Assembly: GCF_001894945.1 (NCBI RefSeq)
Contig: NZ_BCXE01000021.1
Coordinates: 264,788 to 328,787 of the forward strand
Direction of reading: 5' to 3'
Length of the DNA stretch: 64,000 nt
From: Rhodococcus ruber NBRC 15591
GTDB taxonomy: Bacteria; Actinomycetota; Actinomycetes; Mycobacteriales; Mycobacteriaceae
Position numbers and translations under genes: made by a program. Position 1 is the stretch's first letter; every line of letters starts with the position of its first letter. Shown piece by piece: positions 43,598-54,291 of this stretch. The notes beneath the pieces were generated by a model that worked only from the letters and a program-made list of their open reading frames with translations, was not told the origin of the DNA and searched no databases.

Positions 43598-44385
43598 CCA
43601 GCACCGACGCTTCCCCCATCTCTTCGACGCCGGAGACGACCATGCCTGCCGAGACCCTGCCTTCCGAGACCCTGCCCACCGACACGCTTCCCGCCGACAT
43701 GCTTCCCGCCGGCACGACGTACGACCTCGACGTCACCACCACGCGCGAACTCAACGCCGCACTGCAGGCCACCGAGGCACCCGCGTCGGTGACCGTCACC
43801 AATCCCCAGGGCAAGCACGCACTCGCGTGCGGGCTCGACCGGCCGATCGACGTGCGCATCGACGGCCACGTCGGCTACTACGCCGCCGGAATGAACAAGC
43901 ACGCGACCGTCACCGTCGCGGGCAACGCCGGGGTCGGGGTCGCCGAGAACATGATGTCGGGCACCGTGCGCGTCACCGGGGACGCCTCCCAGTCCGCCGG
44001 CGCCACGGCCCACGGCGGGCTGCTGGTGATCGAGGGCAACGCCGCCGCCCGCTGCGGCATCTCCATGAAGGGCGTCGACATCGTCGTCGGCGGCAGCATC
44101 GGCCACATGAGCGCCTTCATGGGGCAGGCCGGGCGGCTCGTCGTCCTCGGCGACGCCGGCGAGGCCCTCGGAGATTCGTTGTACGAGACGCGCATCTACG
44201 TCCGCGGCACCGTCGCCTCGCTCGGCGCGGACTGCGTCAAGAAGGAGATGCGGCCCGAGCACCTCGAGGAACTGCGCGAACTCCTCCGGGCCGCCGGCTT
44301 CGACGCCGACCCCGCCGAGTTCACCCGCTACGGCTCCGCCCGCGGGCTCTACCACTTCCACGTCGACAACGCCTCGGCGTACTGA
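43585..44385 (+). CDS. Glutamate synthase C-terminal-like beta-helix subunit, probable MgsB (GlxC)
   Basis: 266 residues from ATG at 43585, which overlaps the previous gene by 13 nt; ATG at 43642 with GGAG upstream is an alternative that gives 247. The first 45 residues are a low-complexity run of LPSET/LPTDT/LPADM units. The rest is the right-handed beta-helix of glutamate synthase alpha C-terminal domain (GHVGYYAAGMNKHATVTVAGNAG, GMMSGTV-type turns, GGSIGHMSAFMGQAGRLVVLGDAGEALGDSL). It scaffolds the tunnel between the amidotransferase and FMN subunits. Confidence 0.85.
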   Translation: MAPLTSTDASPISSTPETTMPAETLPSETLPTDTLPADMLPAGTTYDLDVTTTRELNAALQATEAPASVTVTNPQGKHALACGLDRPIDVRIDGHVGYYAAGMNKHATVTVAGNAGVGVAENMMSGTVRVTGDASQSAGATAHGGLLVIEGNAAARCGISMKGVDIVVGGSIGHMSAFMGQAGRLVVLGDAGEALGDSLYETRIYVRGTVASLGADCVKKEMRPEHLEELRELLRAAGFDADPAEFTRYGSARGLYHFHVDNASAY

Positions 44386-44410
44386 TCGCACCGCATCCCA
44401 GGAGAACCCC

Positions 44411-45736
44411 ATGACCTTCCAGCCCGGACTTCGTGAGTCGGCCACCTTCGACCGCAACGTCATCCACGAGATCCAGCGTGCCGCCGACACCGGCATCTAC
44501 GATATCCGCGGATGGGGCGCCAAGCGCAAGCTCCCGCACTTCGACGACCTGCTGTTCCTCGGCGCGTCGATGTCGCGATACCCGCTCGAGGGTTACCGCG
44601 AGAAGTGCGAGACCGACGTGGTCCTCGGCGACCGGCACGCGAAGTACCCGCTGCACCTCGACATCCCGGTCACCATCGCCGGCATGAGCTTCGGGGCGCT
44701 GTCCGGGCGGGCGAAGGAGGCGCTCGGGCGCGGCGCGAGCGAGGTCGGCACCTCCACCACCACCGGCGACGGCGGCATGACGCCGGAGGAACGCGGCCAG
44801 TCCAAGCACCTCGTCTACCAGTACCTGCCGTCGCGCTACGGCATGAACCCCGACGACCTGCGCAAGGCCGACGCCATCGAGGTCGTCCTCGGCCAAGGGG
44901 CCAAGCCCGGGGGCGGCGGCATGCTGCTCGGGCAGAAGATCACCGAGCGCGTCGCCGGGATGCGCACCCTGCCGGTCGGTATCGATCAGCGCAGCGCCTG
45001 CCGGCACCCCGACTGGACCGGCCCGGACGACCTCGCGATCAAGATCATCGAGCTGCGCGAGATCACCGGCTGGGAGAAGCCGGTCTATGTGAAGGTGGGC
45101 GCAACCCGCACCTACTACGACGTCAAGCTCGCCGTGAAGGCCGGCGCCGACGTCGTCGTCGTCGACGGCATGCAGGGCGGCACGGCGGCCACGCAGGACG
45201 TGTTCATCGAACACGTGGGGATTCCGACGCTCGCCGCGATCCCGCAGGCCGTGCAGGCGCTGCAGGAGCTGGGGATGCACCGCACCCCGGGCGGCGTGCA
45301 GCTCGTCGTCTCCGGCGGCATCCGCTCGGGTGCCGACGTCGCCAAGGCCATGGCCCTCGGCGCAGACGCCGTCGCGATCGGTACCGCAGCGTTGATCGCG
45401 TTGGGCGACAACGACCCCCGATACCAGGCGGAGTACGAGAAGCTCGGCTCGGCCGCCGGGTTCTACGACGACTTCCAGGACGGCAAGGATCCCGCCGGCA
45501 TCACCACGCAGGACCCGGACCTGCAGGCCCGGTTCGATCCGGTCGAGGGTGGCCGCCGCCTCGCGAACTACCTGCGGGTGCTCACCATGGAGGCCCAGAC
45601 CATCGCTCGCGCCTGCGGCAAGTCCCACCTGCGCAACCTCGAGCCGCAGGACCTCGTGGCCCTGACCCTCGAGTCGGCCGCCATGGCGCGCGTACCGCTG
45701 GCCGGCACCGACTGGATCCCCGGCCGAGGCTTCTGA
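44411..45736 (+). CDS. FMN-binding glutamate synthase-type subunit, probable MgsC (GlxD)
   Basis: 441 residues, AGGAG upstream. FMN TIM barrel of the glutamate synthase family: IAGMSFGALSGRAKEALGRGAS, STTTGDGGMTPEERGQSK, GQGAKPGGGGMLLGQKI and VVVDGMQGGTAATQDVFIEHVG; SGGIRSGADVAKAMALGADAVAIGTAAL binds the FMN phosphate. In methylamine users it joins methylamine to 2-oxoglutarate to give N-methylglutamate. Last gene of the operon before a very long palindrome. Confidence 0.9.
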   Translation: MTFQPGLRESATFDRNVIHEIQRAADTGIYDIRGWGAKRKLPHFDDLLFLGASMSRYPLEGYREKCETDVVLGDRHAKYPLHLDIPVTIAGMSFGALSGRAKEALGRGASEVGTSTTTGDGGMTPEERGQSKHLVYQYLPSRYGMNPDDLRKADAIEVVLGQGAKPGGGGMLLGQKITERVAGMRTLPVGIDQRSACRHPDWTGPDDLAIKIIELREITGWEKPVYVKVGATRTYYDVKLAVKAGADVVVVDGMQGGTAATQDVFIEHVGIPTLAAIPQAVQALQELGMHRTPGGVQLVVSGGIRSGADVAKAMALGADAVAIGTAALIALGDNDPRYQAEYEKLGSAAGFYDDFQDGKDPAGITTQDPDLQARFDPVEGGRRLANYLRVLTMEAQTIARACGKSHLRNLEPQDLVALTLESAAMARVPLAGTDWIPGRGF

Positions 45737-45750
45737 ACCGCTCGGGCCCC

Positions 45751-45801
45751 GAGCGAATGTGCCTTGCCGTCGGACTGTCCGACGGCAAGGCACATTCGCT
45801 C
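45751..45801 (+). terminator. 24-bp perfect palindrome after the methylglutamate synthase operon
   Basis: Arms 45751-45774 and 45778-45801 are perfectly complementary over 24 bp with a CTG loop, 14 nt after the stop codon. It starts with GAGCGAATGTGCCTTGCCGT. A related palindrome (ACCGAATGTCACATCGC) ends the MHS transporter gene at 56466, so this may be a family of repeated terminators. Confidence 0.85.
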
Positions 45802-45865
45802 GCTTTCGCATGTCCACCCCCCGCACGACCGTCCACTGTCGGGAAACAGCACGTACAGTGAGGAC

Positions 45866-46513
45866 ATGAGCAGCCCCGAGCGCCCCGTACTGCACGACGT
45901 GCCGGGCCGGGAGGTCCCACGGGACACCCCGACCGGGGTGGACCTGGAACGTGCCATCGCCCGGGAGGTCCGCAAGCTGCGGATCGCCAGCGGGCTCTCC
46001 GTGGGCGACATGGCCGCGAAGGTGGGCATCTCCAAGGCGATGCTGTCGAAGATCGAGAATGCCCAGACCTCGTGCAGCCTGTCGACCCTCGCTCGCCTTG
46101 CGGCGGGTCTCGACGTCCCGGTGACGTCGCTGTTCCGGGGCGCCGACGCGCAGCGCGAGGCGGTGTTCGTCAAGGCCGGACAGGGCGCGGAGATCGTCGG
46201 CCGCGGCACCCGCGTCGGACACCACTACGAACTGCTCGGCACGCTGCGGGGTCAGCACAAGCGGCTCGAGCCGGTCCTGGTGACGCTCACCGACGCGAGC
46301 GAGGTCTTCCCCCTGTTCCAGCACCCGGGAACCGAGCTGCTCTACATGCTCGAGGGCGAGATGGTCTACGGGCACGGCGAATCCGAGTACCGGCTCCAAC
46401 CGGGCGACGCCCTGCTGCTCGACGGCGAGGGCATCCACGGGCCGAACGAACTCGTCACCCTGCCGATCCGGTTCCTCGCCGTCACCGCGTATCCGGACAA
46501 GCACCAGGACTGA
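45866..46513 (+). CDS. XRE-family regulator with C-terminal cupin sensor
   Basis: 215 residues from ATG at 45866 (GAGG just upstream). Helix-turn-helix of the XRE class (KLRIASGLSVGDMAAKVGISKAMLSKIENAQTSCSLSTLARLAAGLDVPVTSLF, about residues 38-90) and a cupin ligand-binding domain (VFPLFQHPGTELLYMLEGEMVYGHGESEYRLQPGDALLLDGEGIHGPNEL, about 140-190). This architecture regulates polyamine, amino acid and amine genes. It is the closest regulator to the amine operons and the natural candidate to bind the TGTTTC boxes. A single GAAACA lies 18 nt before its own start. Confidence 0.9.
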   Translation: MSSPERPVLHDVPGREVPRDTPTGVDLERAIAREVRKLRIASGLSVGDMAAKVGISKAMLSKIENAQTSCSLSTLARLAAGLDVPVTSLFRGADAQREAVFVKAGQGAEIVGRGTRVGHHYELLGTLRGQHKRLEPVLVTLTDASEVFPLFQHPGTELLYMLEGEMVYGHGESEYRLQPGDALLLDGEGIHGPNELVTLPIRFLAVTAYPDKHQD

Positions 46514-46518
46514 CCCGC

Positions 46519-46540
46519 CTCCCCCACGAGCGGGGAGTTT
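46519..46540 (+). terminator. Terminator of the XRE-cupin gene
   Basis: CTCCCC (46519-46524) and GGGGAG (46532-46537) form a 6-bp stem with a 7-nt loop followed by TTT, 5 nt after the stop codon. Confidence 0.6.
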
Positions 46541-46631
46541 CCGCGCCGAGAGGGACACCGCCGCGGTGAATCGCGGGTGCGGGCAGCGGTGACCGCCCCT
46601 CGTCGCGAGAGTCTCCCGCTCGACGACGAAC

Positions 46632-46657
46632 GAGGCCCCCGCCGTAGCGGGGGCCTC
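46632..46657 (-). terminator. Terminator of the Amt gene
   Basis: 11-bp perfect stem (46632-46642 / 46647-46657) with a CGTA loop, 20 nt downstream of the Amt stop on the minus strand. Confidence 0.8.
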
Positions 46658-46676
46658 ACCCGTTGTCGGTCCTCGG

Positions 46677-48029
46677 TCAGAGCTTCTCGGCGGCGGCCTT
46701 CGACGTGAGCACCGTCGCGGCCTCGGCCACCGACGCCGCCTCCGGGCGGGACGTGCCGGAGAATCCCACCGCGTCGAGCACGTACGCGGTTTCGCCGTGC
46801 ACGACGACGTCGAGGCCTTCGTATTCGGTCTCCGGGTCGACGCGCAGGCCCATGACCAGGTCCAGACCCTTGGCGATGATCCAGGTGACCGCGAAGGAAT
46901 AGGCCAGCACCGCGAGCACGGCGACGGTCTGGGTGCCCAGCAGACCGAATCCGCCGCCGTAGAAGAGCCCGGTGGCACCGCTCGGCGCCGCCGGCACGGC
47001 CAGGAATCCGATGAGAATCGTGCCCAGGACACCGCCGACGAGGTGGATGCCCACGACGTCGAGCGCGTCGTCGTAGCCCAGGCGGAACTTCAACGAGATC
47101 GCGAAGCAGCACAACGCGCCGGCCAGGGCGCCGACGACGAGCGCGCCGATCGGCGAGACGGCACCGCAGGCCGGGGTGATCGCGACGAGGGCGGCGATGA
47201 GGCCGGACGCCGCACCGAGTGTGGTGGCGTGGCCCTCCCGCAGCCTTTCGACGATCAGCCAGCCACAGATGCCGGCGCACGCCGCGGCGAGGGTGTTGAG
47301 CACCACGACGGAGGCGCTGTTGTTCGCGGCGAGCGCGGAACCGCCGTTGAAGCCGAACCAGCCGAAGAACAGGATGCCGGCACCGAGAACGGTCAGCGGA
47401 AGGCTGTGCGGCCGAGGCGGATTGAGGAACGATCGGCGCTTGCCGAGAACGAGGATCACCGCGAGAGCCGCGATGCCGGCGTTGATGTGCACGGCGGTGC
47501 CGCCGGCGAAGTCGACCGCGCCGAGGGTGTTGGCGATCCAACCGCCGACGACGGACCCGTCCTCCGAGTCGAACGCGAACACCCAGTGCGCGACGGGGAA
47601 GTACACCAGCACTGCCCACAGCCCGGCGAACACCATCCAGGCCGAGAATTTCATGCGGTCCGCAAGGGCGCCGCACACGAGGGCGACGGTGATGCCTGCG
47701 AACAGCAGCTGGAATCCTGCTATCAGGGCCGGGGGCAGCCCCGGTTCGGCCGGCGCCGCGAGCAGCTGGCCGAGCCCGAGATACTCGAGGGGGTTGCCGA
47801 GCAGTCCGGCACCGCCGAGCGAGTCTCCGAGCACGGCCGAGTAGCCGAACAGCACCCACAGGACTCCGACCAGTGCGAATCCTGCGAACGTCATCATGAT
47901 CATGTTGAGCGTGCTGCGGACGCTCACCATGCCGCCGTAGAACAGCGCGAGCCCGGGAACCATCAGCGAGACCGCCGTGAAGGCCGCGAGAATCCAGGCG
48001 GTATCGGCGGCAGCGATTGCCTCTTCCAT
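46677..48029 (-). CDS. amt: Ammonium/methylammonium transporter (Amt family)
   Basis: 450 residues from ATG at 48029 with about eleven hydrophobic segments. The family signature DFAGGTAVHINAGIAALAVIL and the second pore His in VVGIHLVGGVLGTIL are present, as is the conserved gate region. A C-terminal tail after about 390 lies in the cytoplasm and would contact a PII protein, none of which is encoded here. Beside the amine operons it could import ammonium or methylammonium. It is convergent with the XRE-cupin gene and divergent from the formate dehydrogenase-like gene. Confidence 0.93.
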   Translation of the reverse strand: MEEAIAAADTAWILAAFTAVSLMVPGLALFYGGMVSVRSTLNMIMMTFAGFALVGVLWVLFGYSAVLGDSLGGAGLLGNPLEYLGLGQLLAAPAEPGLPPALIAGFQLLFAGITVALVCGALADRMKFSAWMVFAGLWAVLVYFPVAHWVFAFDSEDGSVVGGWIANTLGAVDFAGGTAVHINAGIAALAVILVLGKRRSFLNPPRPHSLPLTVLGAGILFFGWFGFNGGSALAANNSASVVVLNTLAAACAGICGWLIVERLREGHATTLGAASGLIAALVAITPACGAVSPIGALVVGALAGALCCFAISLKFRLGYDDALDVVGIHLVGGVLGTILIGFLAVPAAPSGATGLFYGGGFGLLGTQTVAVLAVLAYSFAVTWIIAKGLDLVMGLRVDPETEYEGLDVVVHGETAYVLDAVGFSGTSRPEAASVAEAATVLTSKAAAEKL

Positions 48030-48267
48030 AGGTGTCCACCTTGTCCAGTCCCGAGGGATCGCCCCTCGTCCGTGTCGCGGTGACTGTCTTATGTTGTTAA
48101 TCACCGTCACCTGAGAGTGAACTCGCTGTGTAATGTGCGTGGGAGCCGCCGGTGAACTTCGTGTAACGGCAGCTCGCGCCCGGAACTGCCACCCCCGATC
48201 GCTCGCTCGGCGGCAACCGGTAGCGTTCGAACTGGTATGCGCATCTCCCGCGGGTGAGGATGGACAC

Positions 48268-50576
<2,309 letters not shown>

Positions 50577-50577
<1 letters not shown>

Positions 50578-51389
50578 TGGGCCGAGTCACCGCCCGCCGG
50601 CCCGTCCTGCGGATCACCGCGGACGGGCAGGCGCGCCGGCCGGACAGCCTCGCGGTGGAGGAACCGCTCGAGATCCGCCTGGACGGCCGCGCCCTCACGG
50701 TGACCATGCGGACCCCGGGACACGACGTGGAACTCACCCACGGCTTCCTCCTCGCGGAGGGCATCATCGGCGGCCGCGAGGACGTCGCCGTGGTGCGCTA
50801 CTGCGACGGGGTCGACGACACCGGCGCCAACACGTACAACGTGCTCGACGTGCAGCTCGCGCCCGGGGTCGCGGTGCCGGACGGGGCGGGCGCACGCAAC
50901 TTCGTCACGAGTTCCGCATGCGGGGTGTGCGGGAAGGAGTCCCTCGATCAGGTGCGCACCCGTACCCGGTTCCCGCTGACCGACGGTTTCGCGGTCTCCG
51001 CCCGCGCCCTCACCGGAATGCCCCCACGGATGCGTCAGCGGCAGAAGGTCTTCCAGAGCACCGGGGGCCTCCACGCCGCAGCGCTGTTCACCCCCGACGG
51101 CACCCTGCTGGCGCTACGGGAGGACGTGGGCCGGCACAACGCGGTCGACAAGGTGCTCGGCTGGGCGCTGACCGAGAACCGGATCCCGTTGTCGGACAGC
51201 GTGCTCGTCGTCAGCGGGCGGGCGTCCTTCGAGCTGGTGCAGAAGGCCGTGATGGCGGGAGTACCGGCGCTCGGCGCGGTTTCGGCCCCGTCGTCGCTCG
51301 CGGTCGATCTCGCCGCGGAGTCGGGCCTGACACTGGTCGGCTTCCTCCGCGGCGACTCGATGAACGTCTACACCGGCACCGTCGCGTGA
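50577..51389 (+). CDS. fdhD: FdhD sulfurtransferase for molybdopterin enzymes
   Basis: 270 residues; the ATG at 50577 overlaps the stop codon of the previous gene (TGATG). Landmarks: [13 protein letters not shown], the Cys-loop [12 protein letters not shown] near 115 that carries the transferred sulfur, and [18 protein letters not shown]. FdhD passes sulfur from a desulfurase to the molybdenum cofactor of its partner enzyme. The coupling shows the target is the molybdoprotein upstream. Confidence 0.95.
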
Positions 51390-51405
51390 ATCGACGGTCC
51401 GGACC

Positions 51406-52581
51406 TCAGCTGCAGACGGCCGCCGGCGCCTCGCCGGAGCTCACCTCCTCGACGAACGAGCGCACGTCGTCGTGGGCGGCCTCGAGCACGCCGCGGTGGT
51501 CGGCGCCGTCGTAGACCTCGTACGAGACGGGGGATCCGTTGCTGCACAACGAGTTCGTGACCTCGTCGGTGATCTGGCGGGAGACGAGCACGTCGGTCGT
51601 CCCTTGCACGACGAGCGTCGGCACGGTCAGCGTCAAGGCTTCGGGTTCCTGCGTGGCGAAGTACTCGGTCAGGCGACCGACGTCGGCGCCGGGCGCGAAC
51701 ACCTGGTCCACGGGCACGGTTGCGGCCGCGGCGCGCACGTCGTCCATGCACCCGGTGCGCGCCGCCGCGAGCAGCGGCCGGGAGGCGTCGGTGAGCATCG
51801 CGTCGGCCGCGATGTCCGGGTCGGCGGCCTCGGCGCCGAGCAGGAGGACGGGCAGGAAGCTCAGCGCCTGCGCGATGCCCGGACCGCCGGTTTCGAAGTA
51901 GGCGGCCGTCTCGCTGGTGCGGCTGCCCGGCGCATAGGCGACCGCTCCCTGCAGTTCGAGCTCGGGGGCGCGCTCGGCACCGTGCGCGGCGGTGAACAGC
52001 GCGGCGTGCCCGCCCTGGCTGTGGCCCATCGCCGTCCACCGGGTGCCGACCCCGGGATCGGCTTCGCGGGCCGCCCGCACGATGTCGACGACGGTGTTCG
52101 CGGCGCTGTCGCCGTTCATGTACGGGTGGCCGCCGGGCGTGCCGAGCCCCTCGTAGTCGGTCTGCACGACGACGTAGCCGTCCGCGACCCACCGATCGAG
52201 CATGGCGGTGGTGCGGGACAGGTAGCCGTGGGCGGGTCCGCCGACCGTGTCGGCGGACGGTGCGCAGGCGTCCCCGACACCGGTGGTGCCGTGGGCCCAG
52301 CTGATCACCGGCCACCCACCGTCGGGAGCATCGCCCCGGGGGATTGCGACGGTCCCGGATACGAGGATGGTGCGGCCGGCCGCATCCTCGGACAGGTAGG
52401 TGATCAGGTCGGTACGCGCCGCACTGGGCAGTGCCGCAGCGGTGGTCAGGGGGCGGGAGCTGACGAGTGCACCGGGTGCGCGCTCGGACGGCGGCGGATC
52501 CGACTCCGAACACGCCGATGCAGCCACTACCGAGGACAGAGCGAGCGCGACGACGATGCGCCTGCCGGAAAGTCGGGTCAC
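51406..52581 (-). CDS. Secreted lipase-like alpha/beta-hydrolase (lipoprotein)
   Basis: 391 residues from GTG at 52581, GGAGG upstream. The N-terminus is a signal peptide ending in a lipobox-like VVAASACSES, so the mature protein would be anchored at Cys24. Fold: a nucleophile elbow MGHSQGGHAALF near 195, acid in VVQGTTDVLVSRQ near 325 and catalytic His near 360 (GADHRGVLEAAHDD). Cysteines at the C-terminus suggest a disulfide. It resembles LIP-family secretory lipases, which cleave esters outside the membrane. Regulated perhaps by the divergent TetR gene. Confidence 0.87.
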   Translation of the reverse strand: MTRLSGRRIVVALALSSVVAASACSESDPPPSERAPGALVSSRPLTTAAALPSAARTDLITYLSEDAAGRTILVSGTVAIPRGDAPDGGWPVISWAHGTTGVGDACAPSADTVGGPAHGYLSRTTAMLDRWVADGYVVVQTDYEGLGTPGGHPYMNGDSAANTVVDIVRAAREADPGVGTRWTAMGHSQGGHAALFTAAHGAERAPELELQGAVAYAPGSRTSETAAYFETGGPGIAQALSFLPVLLLGAEAADPDIAADAMLTDASRPLLAAARTGCMDDVRAAAATVPVDQVFAPGADVGRLTEYFATQEPEALTLTVPTLVVQGTTDVLVSRQITDEVTNSLCSNGSPVSYEVYDGADHRGVLEAAHDDVRSFVEEVSSGEAPAAVCS

Positions 52582-52594
52582 GAGTTCCTCCGTT

Positions 52595-52629
52595 AAGATG
52601 CTCGTATTAAATGGAAAGTTGAGCTTCTT
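52595..52629. promoter_or_regulatory. Imperfect inverted repeat between lipase and TetR genes
   Basis: AAGATGCTC (52595-52603) and GAGCTTCTT (52621-52629) match 8 of 9 positions as an inverted repeat with a 17-nt spacer that is rich in A and T. It spans the only 60 bp between divergent genes. Candidate operator for the TetR protein at 52645. Confidence 0.4.
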
Positions 52630-52644
52630 AGTACAGTGGACGTC

Positions 52645-53286
52645 ATGGTCGTGTCAACGGGTCGTCTCGCCCTGCTCGATGCCGCGGAGGAACTGATCGC
52701 GCACCGCGGCATCCACGGCGTCTCGGCGCGGGAGGTGGTCAAAGCCGCCGGTCAGCGCAACAATTCGGCCGTCGCGTACCACTTCGGGTCGTGGCACGGA
52801 CTGCTCGACGCGGTGTGGACCCGGCACGCACCGCGAGTCAACGCGGAACGGGCCGCCCTCGTGGACGCCGCCCGCCTCGACACGCCGCCGCGCCTGGAAC
52901 GGCTGGTCTTCGCCTACGTCCACCCCCTCACGACCGAGGTCGCCCGCGGCCGGCCCAGCTACTGGGCCCGCTTCAACGAGCAGTGGCTCGCCGTGGCGCC
53001 CCTGGAGTTCCTGACGATCCCCGCCTCCGGCGCGTCCCGTGCCGACTACTACCCGACCGACGAGTCGCTCACGGTGCTCACGTCGCTGTTCGAGGCGATC
53101 GTGCACAGTCTCGAGCTGGCCGAGGCCGAGGCCCGGCGCCGGGTCGGCCTGACGGTGCGGTTCGTCATCGGCTCCTACGCCGCCTGGGAACGCGCCCACG
53201 ACGTGGGGGAAGCGCCCGAACTGGGAGCGTTCGAGTCGGAGATCGTCGATCTGGCCTGCGCGATGCTCCGCGTGCCCAAACGGTAG
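52645..53286 (+). CDS. TetR-family transcriptional regulator
   Basis: 213 residues from ATG at 52645 (GTG at 52636 is an alternative). The N-terminal helix-turn-helix GVSAREVVKAAGQRNNSAVAYHFGSWHGLLDAVWTRH is clear, with a helical ligand-binding domain behind it. It is divergent from the lipase with about 60 bp between, so it probably controls that gene and itself. Ligand unknown. Confidence 0.87.
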   Translation: MVVSTGRLALLDAAEELIAHRGIHGVSAREVVKAAGQRNNSAVAYHFGSWHGLLDAVWTRHAPRVNAERAALVDAARLDTPPRLERLVFAYVHPLTTEVARGRPSYWARFNEQWLAVAPLEFLTIPASGASRADYYPTDESLTVLTSLFEAIVHSLELAEAEARRRVGLTVRFVIGSYAAWERAHDVGEAPELGAFESEIVDLACAMLRVPKR

Positions 53287-53317
53287 CCGCCCCGGAGGAC
53301 GCACCCGGACGTGCCGG

Positions 53318-54190
53318 TCAGACGGCGACCTTCTCCGCTTCGATCAGGGCGGTCATGTGCGCGAGCATCCGCTCCGCATCGGGCTCCACGCCGGTGAAGA
53401 TGCGGAATGCGTCGACGGCCTGGAAGACGGCCATCCCCGCCCCGGTCAGCGTCGGGGCGCCGAGCGCCCGAGCCCGCAGGACGAGCTCGGTCTCGATGGG
53501 CCGGTAGACGACCTCGGCGACCCACAGGTCGGGCCGCAGCAGCGCCGGGTCGAAGGCCGTCCCGGGGTGGGTGGCCATGCCGACGGGCGTCGCGTGGACG
53601 AGGCCGTCGGCGGCGGCCAACAATCGGGGCAGCTCGTCCGGCGTCGCCGTACCGACAGCGGCGCCCGGGAACAACACGGTCAGCTTGTCGCGCAGTGCGG
53701 TGGCTCGCGCGAGATCGGCGTCGACGACGGTGAATTCGCGCACGCCGCGGGTGAGCACCGCATAGGCGACCGCCGCACCGGCTCCCCCGGCCCCGAGCTG
53801 GACCACCCTGTCGAGGGCGACACCGCCCAGACCCCGGTCGAAGTTGCGACCGAATCCCGACCAGTCGGTGTTGTGCCCGATCGCCCGGCCTCCGTCGAAG
53901 AGGACGGTGTTGACGGCACCGAGCCGGCTCGCCTCCGGGGAGAGGTCGTCGAGGTGCTCGATGACCGCCTGCTTGCACGGATGGGTGATATTCAGGCCAC
54001 GGAAGCCCAGGTCGTGCGCGGAGCGGAGCAGCCGCGGCAGATCGGCCACCGCCAGACCCAGCACGTCGAGGTCGACGATCTTGTAGACGTAGCGCATACC
54101 CTGTCGCGCGCCCTCCGCCTCGTGCATGGGCGGGGTCAACGACGCACCGATGCCGGTTCCGATGAGGCCGCAGAGGATGGAGTCGGTCAT
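53318..54190 (-). CDS. Shikimate/quinate dehydrogenase (AroE family)
   Basis: 290 residues from ATG at 54190. The shikimate-binding block IGASLTPPMHE near the start reads SLTPPMHE instead of SxSPxxHN, and the NAD-binding segment is VVQLGAGGAGAAVAYAVL. The absence of a basic patch after the Rossmann loop (VVDADLARA, Asp) favours NAD over NADP, as in quinate/shikimate dehydrogenases of corynebacteria. With the transporter and TetR it suggests catabolism of imported shikimate or quinate rather than biosynthesis. Confidence 0.87.
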   Translation of the reverse strand: MTDSILCGLIGTGIGASLTPPMHEAEGARQGMRYVYKIVDLDVLGLAVADLPRLLRSAHDLGFRGLNITHPCKQAVIEHLDDLSPEASRLGAVNTVLFDGGRAIGHNTDWSGFGRNFDRGLGGVALDRVVQLGAGGAGAAVAYAVLTRGVREFTVVDADLARATALRDKLTVLFPGAAVGTATPDELPRLLAAADGLVHATPVGMATHPGTAFDPALLRPDLWVAEVVYRPIETELVLRARALGAPTLTGAGMAVFQAVDAFRIFTGVEPDAERMLAHMTALIEAEKVAV

Positions 54191-54213
54191 GGCGGGCCTT
54201 TCCCAGCGCAATG

Positions 54214-54233
54214 TACGAACTAGTGAGTTACAA
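54214..54233. promoter_or_regulatory. Operator-like site 1, aroE/TetR intergenic region
   Basis: TACGAACTAGTGAGTTACAA, an imperfect palindrome around AACT-AGTG-AGTT. It matches the perfect palindrome at 54986 in most positions and lies between the divergent dehydrogenase and TetR genes. Confidence 0.6.
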
Positions 54234-54291
54234 GACACAGCGTACGGCCACGGAGGGCACCGGCACAACACCCGGTCGATAGGGTGGCGCC

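Noticed and set aside
48030..48267. GlnR/AmtR-type box between Amt and the molybdoenzyme gene
   Set aside because: Only a partial match (TGAC, TTAAC elements) was found; too weak to report as a site.
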